A model generated the notes under the pieces. The model saw nothing but the letters and a program-made list of their open reading frames with translations, was not told where the DNA came from and searched no databases. DNA of 64,000 nt from Ulota crispa (lineage: Eukaryota > Streptophyta > Bryopsida > Orthotrichales > Orthotrichaceae): contig OY987243.1 of NCBI GenBank assembly GCA_963920765.1, positions 4,464,001 through 4,528,000 on the forward strand, written 5' to 3'. Position 1 is the stretch's first letter. Each line of letters starts with the position of its first letter. The translations under genes were made by a program, and so were the position numbers. Positions 45,711-57,973 of the stretch are shown one piece after another.

Positions 45711-47640
45711 ATATGTTTTATGAAAAAATTAAAGTTTAAGAGCCGCTTTCTCAACGAGCGTTTCGAATAAACACATAATCATCAATTAGTACATGATTGA
45801 AGTGACGCAAATTTTTTGTTTGTTTTACGTCACAATGATCACATTATTCTTCAATCTTTGACACAAATTAGTACATTAAGATAATCACCAAAATCACTGA
45901 GAAATTTCATGTGCATCCTTCTAGTCATTTCAATAAAACTACCATATTAAACATGAAGCATTTCAGCATCACCTGGAATGAGCTCTTGTATGACTAGTAG
46001 AACGACCTATAAAAGCATGCTATGGACAAAATAAAATTACAACCAAATTTGAAATAAAAAACAACAGCTGGAAGTTCCTAAATAATCAGTAGTGACTCAC
46101 ATGACATCCTCAACAAGCGGCATCACAATTAACACTTGCTACGTATGGCATACAGAAGAGGACAATCCCAAACAAACGGAATCTTGGTTCACATGGGTGT
46201 GAAGCCCATATTACTCCTCCTGTGGCACTGCAATTGAGACTAGTCATGAGGTGGTAGACATCTACGTCAACTTGGCTGCAAAGCAAAGGCTGTCTCTTAA
46301 TTCTATACTCGTTCAAAATTCAAACTGGAAGTTTTGAAAGTAGTGATTTGTATTCTCAGATCATGGGAGTGGCTAGAAACTCTGCCAAAACATCTGAATT
46401 AACTGCCTCGTATTTGCGTCTTTTGGTAGCAATTTTGCATCATTTAGCCACGTTTGTAACACTGGTGCCCAGGAGGATTGAGTTTGGGAAGAAATCCACA
46501 GCGGGATTGAGTCAACCAGGTTTAGTTCTGGACGCGCGCTGCATTGATGATGCTACTGCTGCTGCTACTACTGCTAATCCACAAGACTGCTAACGATGGT
46601 GCATCAATTGTTGGACAAATCTGGGCGGAGTTCCCCATGTTGATGAGTTTTCTGAATCCGTGGGCAGGCCTGGTGAAAATCAGCTGGTGGTGCGATTTTT
46701 TTACAGGGATGGGGATGGCAATAGAGTGAGCTAGAGGACGTACTCCAAGCAAGCGCAATCTCAGGCAGGGATTCAACGAAGGAGGACACATCCAATATAT
46801 ACTGTCTCCCCTAGTCCCCTTCCATGCATAGTTTGTCGCACCAGCTTATCGTTTGGGAACCACAATGGCCAAATGTCATTGTACGCGCGCACTGGCGGGC
46901 CTTCCCACAATGCTCCATTGCTCTTGACGGTGTCTCACACTATTAAAGACTCTAACTTACTTTGGCAAGGACCTCTTACAGAATCATGATTTTGCAACAC
47001 GACTATGAACCTCAAAACCAAGCAATCCTCCTCACTCTCACAACCAAGCAACTGTTTTCCACATTTGGCCAGACAACAACATTAGAATCTCATGCTCCCC
47101 AAGTAAGCAATTGAAAGTACGGGCCGCTTTAAACTTGGAGCCAAGGTCAAATGAAGATTTCGGGGGCTTTTTAACCATTATTTCAGCACAAATGTCCTCA
47201 AGAACGGCCCCAAGCAGGTATTATGGAAGCCAATTCTCTTGTGTGAAAGGTCTTGAGGTCAATTTGTTGAGGCCACTAGTGCAAGCCCTAGAAAAGGATA
47301 AACAAAGAGGCCAAGGAGAGTTATTATTTCATCTTTACAGTGTTGATTATCTCAAAAGAACATTTTAACTTTGTTCAAATAGTCGTATTTTAATAACATG
47401 TGACTATGGTTTAAGCCTTTTAAGGGCTAAGAACTGGGGTTCCATTTTTGAAGAACCCAACATCTAAATTTGGGACAATCTGGCTTTAACTCCTAAGGCC
47501 TTGAAGCCATTTTTAGTGATTTAACCAATGGTTAGGATATCAACATTGGAAGTGTAATATACTAGAAATTAACCTCAACTTGTAATGTAAAGTTGCCCTG
47601 CAAGCGGCATCACAAACACAATAGCATTTTCTAAATGCTT
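45711..47640. other. Intergenic with a higher-GC island (about 46080-46960)
   Basis: GC rises between about 46080 and 46960, and frames of 60-90 codons occur on both strands. They include a CTGCTGCTACTACTGC microsatellite near 46555. None shows a recognised domain or convincing splice pattern. This could be a non-coding RNA gene or a decayed gene; I cannot support a call. The 85-codon frame at 47111-47368 is also unrecognised. Confidence 0.35.
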
Positions 47641-47653
47641 ATTACGTTACTTT

Positions 47654-48088
47654 TCTCTTGACCTCTTGCTTGGCTGCATGAGAGGTTTCATGCATGAGCT
47701 ATTTTGCGGCTTTTGCCAAACCAAACATGCAAACAAACTTTATAACAAAACAATCCCTACTAATAATTGCTCAATAGATTGCTCACTCTAGGAGTCTTTA
47801 GGCATGCTATATTGCTATAGGCCCACTTTTACTAGTCCCCAAAATTCTAGTAAGAAGTTGTTACTTGTACATCTCTCTTGACCTCTTGCTTGGCTGCATG
47901 AGAGGTTTCATACAAAAGTTGTTTTGCTACTTTTGCCAAATCAAACATACAAACTAATTTTCTAACACAAAAACCCCTAATAATAACTGCTCAGTAGATT
48001 GATTATTCTAGGAGTTTCTAGGCATGCAAGTAGCCCACTTTTACTAATTCTCAAAATTCTAGTAAGAAGTTGTTTGTTACTTGTACAT
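47654..48088. repeat. Two tandem ~220-bp units
   Basis: The first unit is 47654-47873 and the second 47874-48088. Both begin TCTCTTGACCTCTTGCTTGG and share CATGAGAGGTTTCAT, TTTTGCCAAA, GCCCACTTTTACTA and TTCTAGTAAGAAGTTGTT. Confidence 0.9.
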
Positions 48089-48216
48089 AACTTTGTAATG
48101 TCTCAATTCTTCCAATAAAGTCACGTATGATATACGTTTATTATAATAAAATGAACTTCACAATCATTCATGGAAAAGCTACATGTAATTTTATTTTTTC
48201 AAAATATTATATACAA

Positions 48217-48514
48217 AACATGTTATTTGTAAACTTGGGAAAAAGCATACAAAGTGGGATTTCTAGTTTTTTTTAGAGAACCCCATATTAGTTGAATTGG
48301 GAATTTGTTAAATGTTTCCAATGAAATGGTATATATATTATCCAAAAATACGCTCATTTTGGACAGAAAGTTCATTAACTTCTAAAATTTTGGATAGAAG
48401 TTCATTAATTAGGTTTTAGGTGACCTCCTTAATTTGAATTAAGGTGGCAATTTTGGATTAAGGTGAGGTACAAAATGGTACCCATCGTTTTCCCAAATTA
48501 ATGAATAACACGTT
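48217..48514. mobile_element. ACACCATATT-family MITE, diverged copy
   Basis: It starts AACATGTTATTTGTAAACTT and ends AATTAATGAATAACACGTT. ACAA/ACAG flank it, so the 4-bp duplication is imperfect. An inner CCCCATATTAGTTGAATTGG at 48291 may be a remnant of a second copy. Confidence 0.6.
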
Positions 48515-49841
48515 ACAGATTAATTATAAAACTACATCACTACATGCTTACTTCAAAAGTTCAAGTCATAGAATTTTCAGATTCTTGCAAAATTATGAAT
48601 TCAATATAAATTTTACCAATAAAAAACCTGAAGAGATCACATGACATAATAATAAAAATCATGTTTTAGGAGGAGCGGTACAATTGTATACATCAATAAA
48701 GAGCAGTGTCTTACTGTCTTATTGACTTCTAGACAACGTAGAATAATGATCTTGTAATTTGAAATCCAAGAAGTGGACATGATGAGTTTGATAGTGTAGT
48801 TTGGGGCCTTTAGGAATTTAGGCCTTGACAATTCCTACTTGTAACTTTAATGAATGCTCAATATTTGATATTCGTAAGATTTAGAAAGAGAACGGAAAAT
48901 TAGATTTGATGAATTCCTTGAACAAGTTAAATACAATAATGTGCTTCGGGATTTGACCTTATAACTTGCAAATGCCACAAAATGCTCAACATGAGGCGGG
49001 TACGTCCTCACATAAATCTTTATTCCTTTGGTCCCTTTTGCTAGAAGGGAATAGTGATTTCTCAAAGTGAATTCAAGATTGGTTTCTGGTTAGTTTTCTT
49101 GTTTCCTCACATAAGAGAGCCTATGCTTGCACTTTACGCACCTCAGAGGCTCGTACGGCTTACTAGTCAAGTAAAAATTTACTAATTTTGTGCCTTTTGT
49201 AACGAAAAAATGTGATTTTGCATATAAAAAAATTCATATTCTCTCATTTAGACTCCTACATCAAATTTCGCTTTTTCCCTAGGTTGGAAATCCCCAAGCA
49301 TATGGGATTCTTGAGATTCAAAAAATGAATGAATGGCTATACGCCTGTACAGCTGTACTTGGTGAACCCCCATGAACTCAAACCAAAAAACCTTAACTAT
49401 CTGGTTGCATGGATGTGCATGATTGGTTGAATACACACTAGTATGGATGTCATTCAATATTCAAACTAAAACCTTAAACGCCGATGCTGATGTTTCTTTG
49501 TCCGTTGGAAGACTAAAGGTAGTCTGATGGATGTAGGAAAGCTAATTTTCATCCACTTTTAAAAGTAAATATGAAGATATGGTCCATCCTGGAAGACAAA
49601 AAATAATCTCATCTAATGTACTCACATTTTTAGGTATCTCAAATTGTGAAAAGATTTATAATAATAGTAATAGGCCCCATGATGTCTTTTTTATAATTTT
49701 GGTAAGGCTATCATTGCATTCCAACTTATGCAACTTTTGACAATAATACTAAATTTTCTGATCACTTTGCTACATCATTGTAGCAAAACTCTATAAGGCA
49801 GTAGCAAACTATGTTGACTAGCTTGTTGCTTAAGGGTTAAA
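48515..49841. other. AT-rich intergenic, nothing recognised
   Basis: No gene, RNA or repeat boundary I can support. Confidence 0.45.
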
Positions 49842-50238
49842 AGCATCTCCACTGGGGGTTCCTATCCCTATCTCCATCTAAATGAGTTGGAACCAAAGAC
49901 AAGGACAGGGATAGGAAAACCCACCTGTTTTTCCCATCAAGGGGCCTCTCCCTTTGTTATTACCGAGATAGGTCAGGAGAGATGGGCGTAGAGAGGAGCT
50001 AGACATGAGCCAAGTGAAAGGGGATAAAAATATTGCTCTTTTTTTGAAAAAACAAGATGCAGTCTACTACGCTTGAGTTCTGTGTATGGCCTCCTACATA
50101 AGAAATTTGGGCTCCCTATCATCTGGATTCTCTAAATTTTTACAAATACAACTGACTAGTGGGGGAGGGTTTGTCCCTATCCAAATGAATTTCATCCAGA
50201 TACGGGTAGGGAAGCCCCTGGTGGCTGGTGGAGATGCT
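49842..50238. mobile_element. AGCATCTCCACTGG fold-back MITE
   Basis: It starts AGCATCTCCACTGGGGGTTC and ends GGCTGGTGGAGATGCT, with inner arms TTCCTATCCCTATC and GGGTAGGGAAGCCCC. 397 bp, non-coding. It shares its terminal word with 24863-25004. Confidence 0.75.
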
Positions 50239-50739
50239 CTAAAGTACTTTGCCTGATGCTATTCTTCTTCTCTTTTCCATACGAAGCTTCTTTTCCTTTT
50301 TCTTTTTTCATGCAAAATGTTTGTAGCTACAGGGGCTGGCTTAAAAGGTCTAGGACGTAGAAAAGGTGTGAAGGCACAGTCTTTGGGGCGGAGTGGCAGC
50401 CATGGGACCCAACAAGCAGCAGACTCAGTGTCCAGGGCAGCAGAGCATTCGCCCAATTTTTGGCCGGTAGCTTTTGGAAGCCTGTCCCCCCCACCCCACC
50501 CCCCTGGCTCCTTCACTCATCAGCCCTTCCTTTTGGTCCTTGCCCCTGGACATCCAGAGTTGCACACACGGTTACTAGCTGGCTCACTTACAAACATGCT
50601 CTGCTGTCTCTTGCGCTCCTCAAAAGACCAAGCACCCATTCCTGGAGTCCAGTACACTACACTCTCCAATGGCCACTCACATTACCAACAAAACATCAAA
50701 ATTTATAAAAACAAAAGTAAACGATTTAATCAAGGAAAA
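50239..50739. other. Higher-GC stretch without recognisable gene
   Basis: Open frames run across this region in two phases of the plus strand and one of the minus. The longest (50317-50937) reads into the adjacent MITE, has low complexity (Pro-rich) and no domain, so I do not call it a gene. Confidence 0.45.
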
Positions 50740-51140
50740 AGGAAAAATTTCATGGATACCCCTGAAGTTTGCAATATGTACATAGATATTCCTGCTTTTT
50801 CAGAAATTACACAAATACCCTTGGACCAAAATTTTCAGGCATTTGTTTTGTTGTGCATGTCACTTCCCTTCTTCCTTTGTGCCCATGTTCTTTCTTTTTT
50901 TGTTTCACTACATTCCCATCTTCAGCACTGGTCATGAAGGAAGTAGGAGTACAACAAATAAATGACTAAAAATTATGGTCCAAGGATATTTGTGCAATTT
51001 CTGAAAAAAAGCAGAGGTTTCTAATTTTCTAAGTAAATATTGTAAACTTCAGAGTATCTAAGGAAAATTGTAAATATTGTAAACTTCAGCGGTATCTATG
51101 TAAAAATTGTAAACTTCAGGGGTATCCATGAAATTTTCCC
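50740..51140. mobile_element. Mutator-like MITE, copy without inner insertion
   Basis: Ends GGAAAAATTTCATGGATACC and GGTATCCATGAAATTTTCCC; the 3' part has an extra pair of TATTGTAAACTTCAG words. It is the same family as 29300-30020 but lacks the hAT-like insertion: at about 50965 it reads CTAAAAATTATGGTCC where the other copy is split. No matching 9-bp flank was found. Confidence 0.8.
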
Positions 51141-52167
51141 AAAAATTAATAAAAAAAATGGGATCGCAGATCGATAGATTTTGTTACTACTAGTACAGAC
51201 TGAAACTTCATCATGGTGATGTTGATTAGAGTCCCAGTCCCAGAGCCAGGCGAGTAGATGTACTCCTTGGCACCAGGTGGCTCATGCTAAAAAATCTTTG
51301 GGCAATCCCTTCATCACCTCAGTTGTAGTACTAGTACAGATTGTGATAAGCTTGAAAGATTTCGAAGAAGCTAGACAATGTTTGCACTTGCTTATTACTA
51401 TGCCCATGCAGCAAGAAAATCTCCGTCCCTGTCCATCCCAGTTTGGGACTATCAATGGTGGGTGAACTGGAGACTACAACAGCTTCACCACATCCTAGAC
51501 GAGTCATTGATATCCTTCAGTTTTATCTTGATGCCCTTTGCTCTCCTTTGTAAATTTTTGAATGAAATTCCAATACTCTTATTGCCCATTGTTTGACCTT
51601 AGGTGCTATTTTTGGGCATATTCATGCCTGTGATGTTACCTCCTTACCTTGCAGAAGACTACTTACTAAGTTACTATACCCCAAGGTATTTCCTTGGTCC
51701 ACAGGTACCCAACATTTTATTTCTACACTTTCTTAGACGAGGTTTCTCAAATGCCCAAATCTCACTCTATATATACACATATACATATATATATATATAC
51801 ATATATATATAATATAATATAATATAGAATACAACTTCTACATATAGAAGATTACAACCAAGGATAGATTACATAACCAAGAATCGGGATTGGCTGAGAT
51901 AAAGTATCATGATGCAACTTCCACTGACTTGCTTGTCCTTTTACATGGAAGAAAGGGTACATGCATAGAGTGGAAAGAGGGTACATGCATAAAGTGGTTT
52001 AAACTAAGGCTTTCATTTGATTCAAGTAAGTGGCATTTGTGAGTTAACCAACCACTTGTGGTTTAAATTTTTAGATTGGCCACATTTTGTTATAAGATTG
52101 CTAGCCCAAAATTTGCTTATTACAAGGACATTCCTGTTGCCTCCGTTGGTACAATGGAAACCTACAC
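51141..52167. other. Intergenic with AT microsatellite
   Basis: A TATATATACATATATA-type microsatellite occupies about 51768-51828, followed by AATATAATATAATATAG. No gene supported. Confidence 0.5.
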
Positions 52168-52212
52168 TCATATATATATATGTATATATATGTGTGTGTG
52201 TATATATATAGT
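52168..52212. repeat. TA/TG microsatellite
   Basis: A run of TA with an internal TGTGTGTGTG segment. Confidence 0.9.
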
Positions 52213-53227
52213 TTTTAAAACTCTAAAAATCTAGGTTTATGTTGCATTTTTTCTATTGTCACACATTTTTATAAGAGTGCCCTCAATGGCCATGCCATGT
52301 AGGCCATGTATCAGGAAGATGGAGGTGATAAGAAGAAAGGGACCTAATGGAAATAGTAACCAACACATGTAGTTGGAGTGCACAATAAAAGAGATTTTTG
52401 AATCACTTGATTATTGCGCATGCCAAGTGAATAAAAAACATGTGTGGTTTACAACATCATGACGACAACCAAGCCTACTTGATTAAAAAAATGAAAGAAT
52501 TAGGAGTCTCTCTTGAAACTTTTAAAACGGCCTCACCTTTGTGCTAGGGATTTTGTGAGCTTTTCAATGCTAACTTGTTGTGGCACCTCTTGTGTCAATC
52601 TTTTGTGTTAGGGATTAAGTCAAACCCAACACTAGCTTATTGTGTCAAGTTGTCAACCCCCTTCCTTGCTAGCAAATTACTCATAGACAAATGGATTGTT
52701 AGGTCCTTCCACCTCAAATACAACACCCCACCCATAGGAACCACCAAACCAAATTCTAAACCCTTTTAATAATCCCATATGCACTCTTACCATTCACTCT
52801 TACCATTCAGGTTGCTCACTTGCTCTAATAGAAAACCGTTCACGTTTCTAACAGGGCTTCAATGGAGACGTGTAATGAAAAATTTGCCATTTATAGACAA
52901 GTTCATGAAAAAGAGAGTTTAAACTTTCATGCTTTAAATAATTGGTTCCGCTTTTGCAAATATCACATTTTCCTCTTCTCCATAATATTTGTGTGTGAGC
53001 CTGTGAGGAAGCTACAACGTAACATTTGCAAATACGGATTCCTTTTCAACATTTTTTTTTTTGGGAATCCGCTATTCATGCAATATTTGGAAATTTGCAA
53101 AGTTTTGATTTTCTGTTTGAGATGTTGATCCATAACAGTTGGTGGTATATCGGTCACATAATGTTTCTGAAAAAATGGTGAGCTGGCTACGGTGATCTGC
53201 TAATACTACCAAAACGATAAGGGTTAT
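52213..53227. other. AT-rich intergenic, nothing recognised
   Basis: Frames of up to 88 codons lack recognisable domains. The word CTCTTACCATTCA is tandemly repeated near 52785-52810. Confidence 0.45.
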
Positions 53228-53469
53228 TTAACCCCTAAAGGACCAAGCAGCACTTTGCTACCAATATAATACGAGGTATTTTTTTTATATTTGGAATGCG
53301 TATACAGCTTTATTATATTTAAGATCAACAAAGAAGTTAGAATATAGATCATTGTTGTTCTAGTGAGGTAGTCAAGATCCCAAATAAAAACTTTGTGTTG
53401 GTAGCAAATGTCAATTATACATCAGCATACATATTATGTATTATAGTAGCTTGGTCCTTGAAAGGTTAG
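53228..53469. mobile_element. TTAA-flanked piggyBac-like MITE, 242 bp
   Basis: It starts TTAACCCCTAAAGGACCAAG and ends CTTGGTCCTTGAAAGGTTAG, so the right TTAA has decayed to TTAG. Non-coding. Confidence 0.7.
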
Positions 53470-54189
53470 TTTGAGTCTCGTTAACATTATTTATTCTATT
53501 TATGGGTAATATGAGGTATGAGTCAAGCTGAATTAAAGGTAAAAATTTGTGAATCTTTTTTTCTAAAGAGATGTGACCTAACCCTCTTTTTCTTCTCTTT
53601 TTCTTAGAAGATACAATTTATATAAATTGGTGATTCGAGAAACTTAATGCAAAATTGTCCTACGCGATGGCTTCCAAAAAACTTGAGATGGAAGATTGTT
53701 TTATAAAATTAAGAATTGGTAGGGGCATATTAAAACAGTTGGAACAGCCTTTTTAGTTGGCCAAGTATATCATCTTTAAATTTGCTTTCCGCGGCATGGT
53801 ATGATGAAACCTTTAAGCCCTTTTTGATCCAATCTACAAATGAGGAGCAGCATGTGAATGGAAATATGTCAAACGTGTATAGGTTTGGATATTTTCATCT
53901 ATCCAATTTATTTTTATTATTGGGTTTTTTTCCCCTTCATATAACACATGTTTCCAAAAAAAAAAAAAATACAAACATTCTATAATTCAAAGAGTACATT
54001 TCTAGGTGTGTTTGGTGAAAACATCACATTGGCAATTTGACATATGATGTTTTCTTTTTATGCCAATCAAACTTTAGGGAGCACTGGTGAAATAGGTTGC
54101 CCATGAACAATGTAACTTTCCATTTATAGTGAGGGGATTAAAATTGCAAATTGTCATACAATTTTGTTGACCTACACTACATCAACTAT
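53470..54189. other. Intergenic, nothing recognised
   Basis: AT-rich; a run of A residues lies at about 53958. No gene supported. Confidence 0.45.
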
Positions 54190-55105
54190 TTAACCCCTAA
54201 AGGACCAAGGAGCCCACTTTGGGCTTTGTGAGAACTCGGGCAGGCTCTATTGACTTTGTAATTTGGGATTTTTTCATGAAATTTTTAGAATGGATGCTAC
54301 TCATCATTATCTACAAGTGAAGCTTTATTTCAAGTCATTCTGATAAGTAATGCAAAAGTTAGAAGGTTTATTCAATTTCAATGTAAAATAGGGCAGCAAA
54401 AAATATATTCTTTTTTTATTTTTTATTTTTTATAGAATTTTACAGATTGATACCTACTCAAAAAAAATTAAATCACTCAATTCCAAACAATGAGGTAAGA
54501 GTTAAAAGGAGTTTTATTTTGCGGGTAGTGAAGGTAGGAAGAGGGTAGAAAAAACATATAAAGTTATCTTTTACCCTCAATTTTGAAAATTTTCAAATGA
54601 AATGAAAAGCAAAGTTACTGATTGTTTGTTAGAGCATTCTCACCATTGGAATTAACAATTTTCAAATTATTCCAAAACTCATTAGCATATTAGTTATATC
54701 TTTCATTCATTAGTACCTTTCACTTTACAATTTTTGTAAAAATGAATCCATTTTTTTTGGTTAAATTTTTTTATATATGATTTCAACCCATTTTCCAACA
54801 TATCGCAAAATTTGCACAAGAAATACAACATACGTATTTTTCTCTAAAAAGTTTGAAAAATAAAACTTCACCTTCTAGAAGAACTAGAAAAGCCTACATT
54901 TTGAAATTTAGCCAGATTGATCTTGCAATTGGAGGAGATATTCATTCTAAAATTTTGGGATAGTATACTTGTGCAAGTCAACCAATGGATCCTACGGTTG
55001 GATTTGTTAAAAAGTAAGTATCAATGAAGAATTTGACCTTAGTTTAGGGACTAGTATTTTGAAGGAGTTTTGGACCTCTAAACACAAAAGAATTTTAGGG
55101 GTTAA
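54190..55105. mobile_element. TTAA-bounded element, ~0.9 kb, ends weakly matched
   Basis: It starts TTAACCCCTAAAGGACCAAG, then GAGCCCACTTTGGGC (a small inner palindrome). The candidate right end is AATTTTAGGGGTTAA. Only the outer 13 bases pair, so the right border may belong to a different copy. Confidence 0.45.
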
Positions 55106-55796
55106 TAGATGTTTGTCAACAACAACTAATTTGCTTATGCATAAGAGTGTTATGGCTTGTGAACACTACTAGTGAAGTGCTTATGAGGAGGCCGTTTCAT
55201 GCAATTGTTCATTGATATTGTTCATGAAAAAATGTTATTATTCACAATTTGTCTTTGTGCAAGTAGTTCAATGTTTTTGTACATGACAATTGGCAATGTC
55301 ACATACAATGGAATTTGGCAATTATACATTAGCCAAATTATACATTATCATCTAGAAGTATTGAAAGACATTGAGTGTAATACATTCTTCTGATGGTGCT
55401 CTATTGTATTTGCAAAAAAATTGCTTATAACATTTTCACATGCCATGAGTAATTTTCACATATGTTGTGAACCGCCTCATAAACAACTTTAAAAGTTAAA
55501 ATAGGAACTCTAAAATAAAATTTAGCAAGCATAAATTTTAAAATCTTAAAAAATTAAAGTTCTCATAATGATGGAACATTTAATTTAAAGTATAAAATAA
55601 ACAAAAAATATATAAGCAAAAACACTTAGGTAAATCATTTGGATTTAGGTTCTCATATATATTAGAAAATTTTAATTTTTGTTTAAAAAAGTTTAGGGGG
55701 ATAAATCGGAATGAATGATAGATCTAATCACATGAATGTGGTCTTTGGTCATAATCTTTTTATTGAAAAATACTCAACAATCACATCAAAATTCTT
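55106..55796. other. AT-rich intergenic, nothing recognised
   Basis: The 64-codon frame at 55199 has no recognisable domain. Confidence 0.45.
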
Positions 55797-56035
55797 GCAA
55801 CCCCTAAAGGATATTGCTATATTGTATGCGCTCTCATGTGTTATGTACTAATGGGATATGTGGGTAGCACATGAATCCCATTGAAGCTATTAATTTTAAG
55901 CCAAGTCATAAACATATTATTGCTTGATTACAAATTTTCGAAAACTTTTGATACTTGACATAAATCTATTTCTTCAAGTATTAAATGGTCCTTGTATGAA
56001 TACAGCCAATATTTTTGGTAGGCAACATTCTTTAA
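55797..56035. mobile_element. TTAA-family MITE related to 2375-2620
   Basis: Starts CAACCCCTAAAGGATATTGC (TTAA decayed to TGCAA) and ends GGTAGGCAACATTCTTTAA. The interior parallels 2375-2620 throughout. Confidence 0.65.
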
Positions 56036-56280
56036 CCCCTGAGCGCCCATGTCAAATTCACTCAAATCCATACCCTTGTGTAGTTAGTCAAATAAAAGTA
56101 TTACCTAACTAGAATCAAATAGCTTGAGTTTTTTTTGAGTGGTAGTAAACACATGCCTAAAGGTACATGAGAAAGTACAAGTCGTTTAACTTTACCATTA
56201 AGAAGAGAATAAGAGTCAAACTTGAACTTTTTTGAAAACTAAACGCCCCATTTTGGGGCTCTGGGGCACTCAGGGGTTAA
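56032..56280. mobile_element. TTAA-flanked MITE, CCCCTGAGCGCCC subtype
   Basis: Starts TTAACCCCTGAGCGCCCATG and ends GGGGCACTCAGGGGTTAA; 249 bp. Its opening TTAA is the closing TTAA of the previous element. Same subtype and length as 13774-14021. Confidence 0.75.
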
Positions 56281-57261
56281 GGGGTCACACCTCACCCACA
56301 TTGAAACATTGAAAACGGCTGTTGGATGTAACTTTTGAATGATATGTTGAAATGGTATAAATACTGCCTAACTGTGTTTGCACAAGCTTTCATCAAAATC
56401 CCAACAAAGATTGAAAAAAGGTGGCATGCCCAAACGCGAAAATGGGTTGAAATTATGTCTACCGGTATTCAATTTTGCAATGTTGACTGTTTTATGTCCA
56501 GCAACAGAGACTGCATGGATGTTTTTGATATTATGAAAGTTCGACTTGTGACTACAAAAGTTGTTCTAATGAGTGGGAAATTTTGAATATTGCTGTATTT
56601 TTTTACACTTGTTAAGGTGAGATTTGCCTAAATAGTGGAAATTGTGACATGTCTTTGTCCTTATTTTTCAAACAGGGTTTTGGTCACAAATTTTGCTACC
56701 CCTCAGGTAGCAACCTAGTGATACAATTTCCTTATTGCAAGATCCTTCTCTCAGTTTCTAATTGAACTACATACTAGAAAAATCTTTGTGAAATTTTGAC
56801 CACTTGAGTCACACTATTTACTATAATGTTTGAATATTGTAACCCACGATATATAAATTTTACCTAAATTAAAGTGTGTGATGCTCCCATAGGTGATTTT
56901 CATGATTAGCTCAAGTTGGTAAAAACGTTTGTAACTGTGGCACATATATTCAAATTTAACTCTCTAATCATTCACTTTCGTGTTGTTGCAATGAAAAATA
57001 GACTACGGTAGGAATACCATAAACCGTTAAGACTTACCCCCTCTACTGGGAGAGTCTGAAACCAACAATAGCTGGCTTTGAAAAAGATTATGAAAAGATG
57101 TTATTTTTTTGCATTTGATTGATTCACACTTGTTTTCATACAAGGTTCAAGAGGTAGCTGTTTAAGGTGCACTTATGAAACAAGAATAAGGTCCTAATGC
57201 AGAATTCACATTTATATTGCATAAAATATTCATTCTTGTGTGTGTGTGTGTGTTTTTTTTT
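56281..57261. other. Intergenic with a short GT microsatellite
   Basis: The 83-codon frame at 56335-56586 has no recognisable domain. A (TG)n run followed by T residues lies at 57237-57261. Confidence 0.45.
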
Positions 57262-57378
57262 CACTACAAGGGAATTGTGTCAAATTGGACATTTTTTGTA
57301 GATTTGACCATGTTGATTTGGACATTTTTTTGTCATTTTGGACACATTTAGTCAATTTGGACAATTTTTCTTGTAGTG
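57262..57378. mobile_element. CACTA-type MITE with TTT target duplication
   Basis: 117 bp: CACTACAAGGGAATTGTGTC left, GGACAATTTTTCTTGTAGTG right, flanked by TTT on both sides. Internal TTTGTCATTTTGGACACATT is shared with 11997-12147, so these are two copies of one family. Confidence 0.8.
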
Positions 57379-57973
57379 TTTGCATTCTTCGTTATTATCC
57401 TTGTTGCACATATTTAGTTTAATTTCTCAAGAAACTCCCCATATCTTATCAAGGCTAAGTGGTTTATTGTAACTATTTATGGTATTTCTAACTTAATGTA
57501 GGAGGCTTGAATTTTGTTTGGGTTCTAATTGCATTCATAGTTGAACAACTAACATTTCCTTTCAATATCTATTATTATTATTGATGGGTTAGGTAGGCTT
57601 AGCAAGGTAGGTTAATTTGCTAAAGGCTTGTTTCCACTCACTCTTATGAGTGGTGTTAGGTGAGTATTAGATGGTTAAGTTTAATTAGCATTCTCAATTG
57701 AGTTAGTAATTAAGAACCAAGCCTAGTTGGTAGGGTTGGTGGTAGTAGACAACATTGGTTTTAGTATATAGAAATTGAAGTAAATCATGAGCACATAAAT
57801 AATTCTTTGCTAAAAGTCTTAAAGTTCAAAACCAAGAAAATTAATTATTTACTAGTCTAACCTTGGTATTATGTAAAATTGATGAGGATGGTGGATTAAC
57901 TAATATTGATGGCGTTAACTCTGCCATTAGTGTAACAAGTACCAAAAGTACTATTCATCTTTGCTAAACATAG
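57379..57973. other. Intergenic, nothing recognised
   Basis: No gene or repeat boundary supported. Confidence 0.45.

Noticed and set aside
50317-50937. 206-codon plus-strand frame, the longest in the window
   Set aside because: Its C-terminal third translates the Mutator-like MITE at 50740-51140, the rest is low-complexity, and other phases are equally open.
54190-55105. Confident call of a complete TTAA element here
   Set aside because: Only the outer 13 bases of the ends match, so I kept the entry at low confidence rather than counting it among the paired examples.
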